The notes beneath the pieces were generated by a model, which was not told the DNA's origin, made no database searches, and saw only the letters and a list, made by a program, of their open reading frames with translations. Both the position numbers and the translations under genes were made by a program. From JANQFV01 sp964468185 (GTDB taxonomy: Bacteria; Planctomycetota; Phycisphaerae; UBA1845; Fen-1342), in NCBI GenBank assembly GCA_964468185.1, contig CAYXTR010000005.1, forward strand, positions 102,805 to 166,804: DNA of 64,000 nucleotides, read 5' to 3'. Shown here one piece after another: positions 28,015 through 36,032 of the stretch (position 1 is the first letter of the stretch; each line of letters opens with the position of its first letter).

Positions 28015-30834
28015 ATGACACTGGGCGCAAAACTCGTCACTTCCTTTCTGGCCTGTGGCCTAATTCCCTTGGGCGTTGTGGCCTTCATTAGTTATCAGAC
28101 TGCCGATCAGGGCATGGACGACGTCACCGGGTTTGGCCAAGAGGCATTGGAGTCCCAGGCGAGCAACCAGTTGATCGCGCTGCGCGATGTGAAGAAGGCG
28201 CAGATTGAGAAGTACTTCGCCGAGCGCAAAGGCGACATGGGGGTGTTGACCAAGAACGTTGCCGCCTTGCGCGAGAATGCGTTCGATAAACTCAGCACGG
28301 TTCAGCAACTCAAGAAGGCCCAGCTTGAGCGGTACTTTGCGGAGCGCTACGGTGATATCGAGGTTTATCGGAACAACAGTGCCGTCATCGCCGCCACCGA
28401 GAAGTTCGTCAACGCCTTCGAGGATGGAGGGCTTGAGGGCGAGGCCTGGCAAACCACGGACCGGGACCATGGGGCGAAGCTGAAGGGCTACGTTGATGTA
28501 TACGGATACTATGACCTGTTCCTGATTTCGCCGAGCGGAGATATTGCGTGGACGGCGGCCAAGGAGAAGGACCTCGGCACCAATCTGGTTGATGGGCCCT
28601 ATAAGGACAGCGGACTCGCCAAGGCGTTCGAGGCCGGCAAGCGTGACGTGTACCTCGCGGACTATGAGTTCTACGCCCCGTCGAACGAACCCGCGGCCTT
28701 CATCGCGGCGCCGGTGAAGAACGACGCCGGTGCGTTGGTGGGCGTGCTCGCGTATCAGCTTTCGCCGGAGCAGACCAACGGCATCGTGCAGCAGCGCGAT
28801 GGCATGGGGACTACCGGTGAGACGTATCTGGTTGGAATGCTTGATGGTCAAACCAGTTTCCGCAGCGATATGCTCACGATGGGCGACGGCAAGTATGTGA
28901 TCGGCCATGAGATTCACACCGAGTACATCGATCGCGTCATGTCCGAGGGCAAGTCGTTTCGCGAGACGTTCATCGACAGCAATGGCAACCCGGTGATGGT
29001 TGCGGCCGATCCGTTGAAGGTCGACGGATTGCATTGGGTGTGCATTTCCAAGATCAACATGGCCGAGGCCATTGTTCTTCAGATCGAGGGTGAGAAGGAC
29101 GACTTCCTCGCTCAGTACAACAATTTATACGGCTACTACGATCTCTTCCTGATCAACCCGGACGGCTTCTGCTTCTATTCAGTGTGTCGCGAGGCCGACT
29201 ATCACACGAACCTGGTTAACGGCAAGTACAGCTCCTCCAATCTGGGCGAGCTCGTGCGTCAAACGCTGAAGACCCACGCATTTGGCTTTGCGGACTTCAA
29301 GCCGTACGCGCCCAGCAACGGCGCGCCGGCTGCGTTTATCGCCCAGCCGGTCGAAGCTAGCGGTCAGGTTGAACTCGTGGTCGCCCTGCAACTGCCGCTG
29401 GAGCACATCAACAGCATCATGGGCGTGCGAGCCGGTATGGGTGAGACGGGTGAAACCTATCTGGTCGGCCCTGACAAACTGATGCGATCCGACTCGTTCC
29501 TGGATCCCGAATACCACACGGTGACGGCGTCATTTGCGAATCCGACGAAGGGGGCGGTCGATACCGAAGCTGCCAACGCTGCCCTGCAAGGTAGTGTGGG
29601 CGCCAAGATCATCACGGACTACAACGGCAATCCGGTGTTGAGCGCCTACACGCCTGTGGACGTGTTCGGCACCCGGTGGGCTCTGCTGGCGGAGATCGAT
29701 GAATCGGAGGCGATGGCGGCGGTTGTTGATATGCAATCGACGGCCGGGACGGCAGCCACCACGCTGATTACGTGGATCGGCACACTCGGCGTGGTCGCAG
29801 CCGTATTGGTTACGCTCGTCAGCGTGTTCCTGGCCCGCTCGATCAGTAAGCCGATCAATCGAGTTGTGGCCGGCATGACTGAGGGGGCGCAACAGGTCAA
29901 TGACGCGGCCGGTCAGGTTTCGACCGCTTCGCAGCAGCTTGCGGAAGGTGCCAGCGAGCAGGCCTCCTCGCTCGAGGAAACCAGCAGTGCGCTCGAGCAG
30001 ATGGCGGCGATGACGCGCACCAATGCTGATAACTCGGCCAAGGCCAATGAACTGGCGGGTCAGGCCCGACAGAATGCGGGCCAGGGTGACCAGACGATGA
30101 CGCAGCTCAACAGCGCGATGAATGGCATCAACGAGTCTTCCAACGAGATCAGTAAGATCATCAAGGTCATTGAGGAGATCGCGTTCCAGACAAACCTGCT
30201 GGCCCTGAATGCCGCCGTGGAAGCTGCGCGGGCCGGGGAGCATGGCAAGGGATTCGCGGTGGTTGCTGAGGAGGTGCGCAACCTGGCGCAGCGTGCGGCG
30301 GAGGCGGCGCGCGAAACGACCGGGCTTATCGAGGGATCGGTTGAGCGGGCGAAGGAGGGCACGAGTGTCGCCAGCACCGCTGCCCAGGTTCTGCAGTCGA
30401 TCGTCGGTGATGTGACGCAGGTGGCGGATCTGCTGAATGGCATCACACAGGCCTCGAAGGAGCAGGCCGAAGGTGTTGATCAGATCAACACGGCTGTGGC
30501 GCAAATGGACAAGGTTACGCAGCAGAATGCCGCAGGTGCCGAGGAGTCAGCTTCGGCGTCGGAGGAGCTAAGTGCCCAGTCGCAGACGCTGATGAAGATG
30601 GTGGACGATCTGGTCGCGGTCGTGGGCGGCAACAGTTCGCAGCCGCAGCAAAGGACCACCACGGTTGCGAGCGGCCCGGGGAAGAAGCCTACGTTCGCCC
30701 ATTTGGGCCGTGGTACGGGAGCCCGGCAGGGCAATTCGCAGCAGAAGCCGGGGCAGGGGGCTGCGACCGAGCCGGCGTATTCGGATGCGACCGAAGCGAA
30801 TCAGTCCGAGGATTCAGATCTGAAGGACTTCTAA
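28015..30834 (+). CDS. Methyl-accepting chemotaxis protein with two cache domains
   Basis: A 939-residue chemoreceptor from ATG 28015 (GGGAG upstream). TM1 lies near residues 7-29. A large periplasmic region follows, with two cache-like modules around 'YYDLFLISPSGDIAWT' and 'YYDLFLINPDGFCFYS'. TM2 is near residue 585 ('LGVVAAVLVTLVSVFLA'), then HAMP. The signalling hairpin has the canonical tip 'IAFQTNLLALNAAVEAARAG' and 'VVAEEVRNLAQRAAEA'. The N-terminal ectodomain contains an internal repeat ('VKKAQIEKYFAERKGD', 'LKKAQLERYFAERYGD'). There is no CheR-binding pentapeptide at the C-terminus. It lies 194 bp downstream of the regulator. The ligand is unknown. No other che gene is in the window. 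Confidence 0.94.
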   Translation: MTLGAKLVTSFLACGLIPLGVVAFISYQTADQGMDDVTGFGQEALESQASNQLIALRDVKKAQIEKYFAERKGDMGVLTKNVAALRENAFDKLSTVQQLKKAQLERYFAERYGDIEVYRNNSAVIAATEKFVNAFEDGGLEGEAWQTTDRDHGAKLKGYVDVYGYYDLFLISPSGDIAWTAAKEKDLGTNLVDGPYKDSGLAKAFEAGKRDVYLADYEFYAPSNEPAAFIAAPVKNDAGALVGVLAYQLSPEQTNGIVQQRDGMGTTGETYLVGMLDGQTSFRSDMLTMGDGKYVIGHEIHTEYIDRVMSEGKSFRETFIDSNGNPVMVAADPLKVDGLHWVCISKINMAEAIVLQIEGEKDDFLAQYNNLYGYYDLFLINPDGFCFYSVCREADYHTNLVNGKYSSSNLGELVRQTLKTHAFGFADFKPYAPSNGAPAAFIAQPVEASGQVELVVALQLPLEHINSIMGVRAGMGETGETYLVGPDKLMRSDSFLDPEYHTVTASFANPTKGAVDTEAANAALQGSVGAKIITDYNGNPVLSAYTPVDVFGTRWALLAEIDESEAMAAVVDMQSTAGTAATTLITWIGTLGVVAAVLVTLVSVFLARSISKPINRVVAGMTEGAQQVNDAAGQVSTASQQLAEGASEQASSLEETSSALEQMAAMTRTNADNSAKANELAGQARQNAGQGDQTMTQLNSAMNGINESSNEISKIIKVIEEIAFQTNLLALNAAVEAARAGEHGKGFAVVAEEVRNLAQRAAEAARETTGLIEGSVERAKEGTSVASTAAQVLQSIVGDVTQVADLLNGITQASKEQAEGVDQINTAVAQMDKVTQQNAAGAEESASASEELSAQSQTLMKMVDDLVAVVGGNSSQPQQRTTTVASGPGKKPTFAHLGRGTGARQGNSQQKPGQGAATEPAYSDATEANQSEDSDLKDF

Positions 30835-30865
30835 GCCTCCTAGTCTCGATGCCAGTGATGCGCGG

Positions 30866-30893
30866 GCGTGGCGATCTCTCCGGGTCGCCACGC
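30866..30893 (+). terminator. Terminator-like stem after the chemoreceptor gene
   Basis: GCGTGGCGA (30866-30874) and TCGCCACGC (30885-30893) form a perfect 9-bp stem with a 10-nt loop, starting 31 nt after the stop codon. A short T-containing run (tcgtcgttta) follows. Confidence 0.6.
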
Positions 30894-30957
30894 TCGTCGT
30901 TTACGGGATTATTGTGAAATCGCAACCCGCCAGAAACGAAGCGCGAACCTTGGGTGG

Positions 30958-30963
30958 TATAAT
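30958..30963 (+). promoter_or_regulatory. Consensus -10 box TATAAT upstream of the Kazal/dockerin gene
   Basis: A perfect TATAAT lies about 93 nt before the start codon at 31056. No good TTGACA-like hexamer is found 17 nt upstream, so the -35 contact may be weak or assisted by a regulator. Confidence 0.4.
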
Positions 30964-31055
30964 GGTCCGCGACGAACGTGATGGAATTGGGGGATGTTGC
31001 GCCGCGTTGTGCATCATCTTTCGACGGGATTCACGCGGCGGGAAGGATGCGATTC

Positions 31056-31994
31056 ATGAATCTCTCCCGTGGTTTCAGTGCATTCCTGGTGATCTGCGGG
31101 GTGGCGGCCGGGGGGCGCGCTGACGCGCCATTCGTGTCTTGCGAGTTTGTACCGGGGGCGGGTGGATCTGGGAATGCGTATTCGTTCGCGATCGAAGCGG
31201 GAAGCTACCCGGTTGTGGAATTCGCGGTTGGCACGATGAATCTCGACCCGTCGAGCTATTCAGACGTTGAACTGCCGCCCGGTTGGCAGTTTGCGGTCGA
31301 GCCGGTGGGAAGCGCCCACGCTTGTGGGGACTTCACGCCGGTCGGCGAGCTTTCCGACGGTCCTTGCTATACGCTGACCGAGGGGCGCGTGAGGTGGTGG
31401 ACGAACAATCATCAATACGCGGTTGAGTCATTCGTCTTTTCGTTTGTCCACGATTGGCGCCCGGAGGACGTGGGTTGGCGGGTCAAGACGCGTAACCCGG
31501 GCCCGCCACCGCAGTATTACACCTACACGGAGTATTGGGATGCGCCGGTTGGCGCCGGAGCGGGGCCCGTGTATGGGCCGTGGGCGCCGTTTACGTACTG
31601 CTGGGACAATGAGATGTGTGTGGAGGACTGGTACTGCTTGTTTGAAAGCTGCTTTGCGGAGACGGGCCTGTGCATGCCGCGGCCGCACGAGTGTCCCGAC
31701 GTTTACGACCCGGTGTGTGGGTGTGACGGTGTGACGTATGAGAACGCCTGCTACGCGGCGATGGCGGGCGTGACGGTTGATGGTCCGGGGCTGTGCGGTG
31801 CCGTGCTGGGCGACCTGAATGCGGACGGGGAGGTGGATTTTGACGATATCCGACCATTTGTGGTGGCTTTCGGTGGCGAAGAGGCGTTTCATGAGCAGTA
31901 TCCGGAGGGGAACTGGCACGCTGGCGACTGTGACCAGGACGGTGATGTCGACTTTGACGATATTGGACCTTTTGTGGACCTGCTAACTACCTGA
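31056..31994 (+). CDS. Secreted Kazal-like protein with dockerin-like tail
   Basis: A 312-residue exported protein. After the signal ('AFLVICGVAAGGRADA') comes a beta-rich domain with Tyr/Trp, then a Cys-rich segment that reads 'CPDVYDPVCGCDGVTYENAC', a Kazal-type protease-inhibitor core. The C-terminus has two EF-hand-like repeats ('LNADGEVDFDDIRPF', 'CDQDGDVDFDDIGPF'), the same dockerin-like tail as the other two secreted proteins nearby. ATG 31056 has GGAAGG 9 nt upstream; ATG 31047 would leave no spacing. It may inhibit serine proteases such as its neighbour, but that is speculation. Confidence 0.78.
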   Translation: MNLSRGFSAFLVICGVAAGGRADAPFVSCEFVPGAGGSGNAYSFAIEAGSYPVVEFAVGTMNLDPSSYSDVELPPGWQFAVEPVGSAHACGDFTPVGELSDGPCYTLTEGRVRWWTNNHQYAVESFVFSFVHDWRPEDVGWRVKTRNPGPPPQYYTYTEYWDAPVGAGAGPVYGPWAPFTYCWDNEMCVEDWYCLFESCFAETGLCMPRPHECPDVYDPVCGCDGVTYENACYAAMAGVTVDGPGLCGAVLGDLNADGEVDFDDIRPFVVAFGGEEAFHEQYPEGNWHAGDCDQDGDVDFDDIGPFVDLLTT

Positions 31995-32155
31995 GGGCGC
32001 GTGGCTGGGGCTCTTGCCTGGTAGGGATGATCTTTCGTCGTGACCCTTGGCGATCGCGTATCATAAGAGGTGGCGAGGCGCATTGACGGTCTGACTGGCG
32101 CTTTGTGGCGTCCGTTGGCGGATTTGTGTGCGGCCGTCTTCCTGAGGTTTGCGAA

Positions 32156-35100
32156 ATGTCGCTCGGTACCGCTTTTCGGGGGGCTGGCGTGTTACAGATT
32201 TCTGTGGCTTGTACGACATTGCTAGTAGCTGGCCCAAGCCTGGTAGCAGACGTGTCGGGTGACTATGTACCGGATCGTCTGCTGGTGCGGTTTGAGCCGG
32301 CGGTGACGGGGGCGGCTCCGGCATCGTCGGCCCTGCCGGGCGTCGCGTCGCTGCGACGGGTGGTCCCAGTCTCAGCCAAACGTGGGGCGGACTTCGGACG
32401 CGATGGTATCCACCAGCTCTTCGTGGCCGAGTTGAAACCGGGCAGCGATGTGCTGGCAGCGGCTGATGAGATTTCGGCGCTGCCGCAGGTGCGATACGCG
32501 GAGCCGGACCATATTGTCCACGCGCTGGAGACGCAGCCGAACGATCCGGCGTTTGGGAAGCTATGGGGCTTGCATAACACGGGGCAGACGGGTGGTGTGC
32601 CGGATGCGGACATCGACGCGCCGGAAGCGTGGAATTTGCTGACCGGGGGCAGCGAGGTTGTGGTCGCGGTGATCGACTCGGGGATCGATCTGGAGCATCC
32701 GGATCTCGCGGCAAACTTATGGGTGAATCCCGGCGAGAGTGGCGCGGGGCGCGAGTATGACGGGATTGACAATGACGGCAACGGCTACGTTGATGATGTG
32801 CACGGCTATGACTTCTTTGATGGCGATTCCGTGCCGCACGATGAGAACATCCACGGGTCACACGTGGCGGGGACCATCGGGGCGGTGGGCGATAACGCGC
32901 TGGGCGTGACCGGGGTGAACTGGAACACGCGGCTGATGGCGCTGCGGTTCTTGGGCGCAAACGGCGGCGGGCCGGTATCGGCGGCGGTTGAGGCAATCTA
33001 TTACGCGATTGACAACGGGGCGCAGGTTGCGAACAACAGTTGGGGGTCGCATTGGAATGACGAGTCGCTTGAACTGGCGGTAGCTGATGCTTGTGAGGCC
33101 GAGCTGTTGTTTGTGGCGGCAGCGGGCAACAGCGCTACGGATAACGACCGGGCCAGCCAGTTTCCGGCGGGCTATCGATTTCCGTGTGTGATTTCCGTGG
33201 CGGCGACGGATCATAATGACGCGCTGGCCACCTTCTCAAACTACGGGCGGACGAGCGTGGATCTGGGGGCACCGGGCGTTGACGTCTTCAGTTCGCGGAG
33301 CGGCTGTGAACGGCTACTCGTTGAGGATTTTCAGGATGTTACGCCGCCGATGTTGGGTGAAGTGCTGGAGCCCGGTGGCGAGGCGAATCTCTGGGGGACG
33401 GTTCAGAATGACGTTGGCTTCGTGGGCAACATTGCCGCGCGCGGCGATGGGTTCAATAGCGAGCCCTATGGGGCGGACACGAATGGGTGGGTCGCGCTGC
33501 CGCCGATTGACGCGACCGGCTTCGCGATGCTGACGCTCGACTTCACGTATCGCGTGCACAGCGGGTTGGGTGATGAATTGACGGTTGAAGTCTGGGATGG
33601 TGTCGAGTGGCAGCGGCGGTATACGCTGACGGGTGGAGAGGAGTTGTTGCCGAATTACCATCACCGGTTTCTCCGCATACCGCCGGACCTGTTTCATCCG
33701 ACGCTCCGGATCGGGTTTCGCTGGGAGACGAACCTGACGGATAATGACTACTATGGGGCGGAGATCGATGATATCGAGATTCGACGCGAGGGGGATGATT
33801 ACACGTACGCGTACAACCACCTGAGTGGCACGTCGATGGCTTCGCCGCACGTGGCGGGCGTGGCGGCGTTGTTGCTGGGGCAGGATCCGGATTTGTGCGT
33901 GAGTGCGTTGCGATATCGCCTGCTGGCGGGGGGTGATTCCGTCGAGTCACTGCACGGTATCACGCTGAGTGGGCGGCGGCTGAATGCGCATGGGGCCCTG
34001 ACGGCGATGGATGGGCTGCGCGTGCTGGGGCCGGGCGTGGGGGACGTGCTGGTGATCGGTCGATCGACGCCGATCCAGTGGACGTCGAGCGCGTGCGGGG
34101 GCACGGTGGACATCTATTTGTTGAAGAACGGCGACGTGCTTGATGTTCTGGCCCTCGACGAGCCCAACGATGGACGGTTCGATTGGACGATCTCGGACAC
34201 GCTGGTAACGGCGAGTGACTATCGTATTCGCGTCGAGGGAGCAGGCTTTGTGTCCGAGGATGCGGGCGATTTTGCGTTGCGGCCGCCGCGGTGGTTCGTG
34301 GATGGTACGGCGATTGGTGACGGTACGGGGTATAGTTGGTCCGATGCGTTTGTCGATTTGCAGGACGCGCTGGATGTCGCTGTTGAGGATGACGAGATCT
34401 GGGTGGCGGCGGGCGTATACCGCCCGAGTGAAGTGCTTGATGAGTACGATGTACGTACCGCGCGCTTTGCGTTGCGGCGCAATGTGTCGCTGTATGGTGG
34501 GTTTCCATCTGGCGGTGGTGATGGGACGTTCGGGGCGCGGGATCCGGCGATGCACGTGACGGTATTGAGCGGCGACCTAGCCGGCGACGATGGGCCCGAG
34601 TTCACGAATAGCGACGAGAACTGCTATCATGTGGTGCGCGCAGCGAATTACGGCGTGGGGCCCCTTTCGGTGCTGGATGGTTTCGTGATTACGGGCGGGA
34701 ACGCGAATGTGTCTGACGAAGAAGAGGAGGCGTACTTTGGGTGGGGTGGGGGACTGCGGTGCGAGTCAGGGGCGAGTCCGACCGTTGCGAACTGCGTCTT
34801 TGTGTGCAACCAGGCGCTCACCGGTGGTGGCGCGGTAGCCGCGTTGAACGCACGTCCGCGGCTGGTGAACTGTGTGGTTTTGGGGAATCGCTGTGATGAG
34901 CAGGGTGGGGGGATCTATATTACGGGCAATGGCGTCGCGACTTTGACGAATTGCCGGGTGATCGGCAATGAGGCAGCGCGGGGCGCGGGGGTTGCTGCGG
35001 ATGAAAGTGAGCCGGCCCTGCTGAACTGTCTGTTGGTTGGCAACATCGCGACCGAGGCCGGCGGCGGACTGTACGCGTACGGGTATCGCTGGCCCCAAGT

Positions 35101-36010
35101 GACCAATTGCACGTTAGCGCAGAACACGGCTGCTGCCGGGGGTGGCATTCGATGCGAGAACAGTAATTCGGCGAGTCGCGTTGTGATGGCGAACTCGATT
35201 CTATGGGGCAATGTAGATGCCGATGGCGGCGGTGAGGGGGCGCAGATCGCTTATGATCTGAGTGTGCCGTACGTGGATTACTCTTGCATCGAGGGTTGGA
35301 CGGGGGCGCTGGGCGGCGATGGCAACTTCGGGCAGGATCCGCTGTTTGCGCCGGGCGAGAGTGGGACGTGGACGGGGCTGCCGCTGATCGACGCGGAGCG
35401 CTCCATGACGGTACTGTTTGATGATGAGGCGGGTTGGTCGCCGGGTCAGCTTGCCGGTCGGATCATTCAGCCGAGTGTCGACGATCTGCGGCGGACGCTT
35501 GTGCTGAGCAATTCGGCGTCAAGCCTGACGGTGTGGGGTGATTTCTCGGCGGCGGGGATGCCCGGCAATGGCTATCAATCGCTCGATTTTCGAGTTATCC
35601 AGGGGTCGCCCGTGATTGACGCTGGCAGCAACAGTGCACTGCCGCTTGATTTCGGCGATGGTGATCTGGATCGATGCATGACTGATGAGATGGATTTTGA
35701 CTTGGATGGTCTGCTGCGACGTCACGATGTGGTTGAAGCCCCAGACATTGGAGAGGGGATGGCACCGTTGGTTGACATGGGTCCTTACGAATACGGATCG
35801 ATGGTGGCGCCGGGGCCTTCGCCCTGCCCGGGGGATGTGAACTGTGATGGCCAGGTTGATCTGGATGACATTGCGGCACTGATCAAGGCACTGGAGGGGG
35901 TGGCCGTGTACGAAGCTGCGTATCCGGAGTGTGAGTGGCTTAACGCTGACTGTAATCAGGACGGGCAGGTAGACTTCGACGACATTCTGCCGTTTGTTGA
36001 GCTGTTGTGA
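32156..36010 (+). CDS. Subtilisin-family (S8) protease with beta-helix and dockerin-like tail
   Basis: A 1284-residue exported protease. The catalytic triad is Asp174 ('AVIDSGIDLEHPDL'), His233 ('HGSHVAGTIGA') and Ser560 ('SGTSMASPHVAGVAALL'). A propeptide-like region precedes it ('PDRLLVRFEP'). Between the His region and the Ser is an inserted beta-sandwich of about 160 residues ('EDFQDVTPPMLGEVLEPG' through 'GAEIDDIEIRREG'). After the protease come a beta-domain, a right-handed parallel beta-helix with PMP-like turns ('GGGLRCESGASPTVANCVF', 'GGGIYITGNG'), and the paired EF-hand tail ('DVNCDGQVDLDDIAAL', 'CNQDGQVDFDDILPF'). ATG 32156 has GAGG upstream. It is probably anchored or displayed through the tail. 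Confidence 0.92.
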   Translation: MSLGTAFRGAGVLQISVACTTLLVAGPSLVADVSGDYVPDRLLVRFEPAVTGAAPASSALPGVASLRRVVPVSAKRGADFGRDGIHQLFVAELKPGSDVLAAADEISALPQVRYAEPDHIVHALETQPNDPAFGKLWGLHNTGQTGGVPDADIDAPEAWNLLTGGSEVVVAVIDSGIDLEHPDLAANLWVNPGESGAGREYDGIDNDGNGYVDDVHGYDFFDGDSVPHDENIHGSHVAGTIGAVGDNALGVTGVNWNTRLMALRFLGANGGGPVSAAVEAIYYAIDNGAQVANNSWGSHWNDESLELAVADACEAELLFVAAAGNSATDNDRASQFPAGYRFPCVISVAATDHNDALATFSNYGRTSVDLGAPGVDVFSSRSGCERLLVEDFQDVTPPMLGEVLEPGGEANLWGTVQNDVGFVGNIAARGDGFNSEPYGADTNGWVALPPIDATGFAMLTLDFTYRVHSGLGDELTVEVWDGVEWQRRYTLTGGEELLPNYHHRFLRIPPDLFHPTLRIGFRWETNLTDNDYYGAEIDDIEIRREGDDYTYAYNHLSGTSMASPHVAGVAALLLGQDPDLCVSALRYRLLAGGDSVESLHGITLSGRRLNAHGALTAMDGLRVLGPGVGDVLVIGRSTPIQWTSSACGGTVDIYLLKNGDVLDVLALDEPNDGRFDWTISDTLVTASDYRIRVEGAGFVSEDAGDFALRPPRWFVDGTAIGDGTGYSWSDAFVDLQDALDVAVEDDEIWVAAGVYRPSEVLDEYDVRTARFALRRNVSLYGGFPSGGGDGTFGARDPAMHVTVLSGDLAGDDGPEFTNSDENCYHVVRAANYGVGPLSVLDGFVITGGNANVSDEEEEAYFGWGGGLRCESGASPTVANCVFVCNQALTGGGAVAALNARPRLVNCVVLGNRCDEQGGGIYITGNGVATLTNCRVIGNEAARGAGVAADESEPALLNCLLVGNIATEAGGGLYAYGYRWPQVTNCTLAQNTAAAGGGIRCENSNSASRVVMANSILWGNVDADGGGEGAQIAYDLSVPYVDYSCIEGWTGALGGDGNFGQDPLFAPGESGTWTGLPLIDAERSMTVLFDDEAGWSPGQLAGRIIQPSVDDLRRTLVLSNSASSLTVWGDFSAAGMPGNGYQSLDFRVIQGSPVIDAGSNSALPLDFGDGDLDRCMTDEMDFDLDGLLRRHDVVEAPDIGEGMAPLVDMGPYEYGSMVAPGPSPCPGDVNCDGQVDLDDIAALIKALEGVAVYEAAYPECEWLNADCNQDGQVDFDDILPFVELL

Positions 36011-36032
36011 GGGCGGCGATACACGGTGTGCG

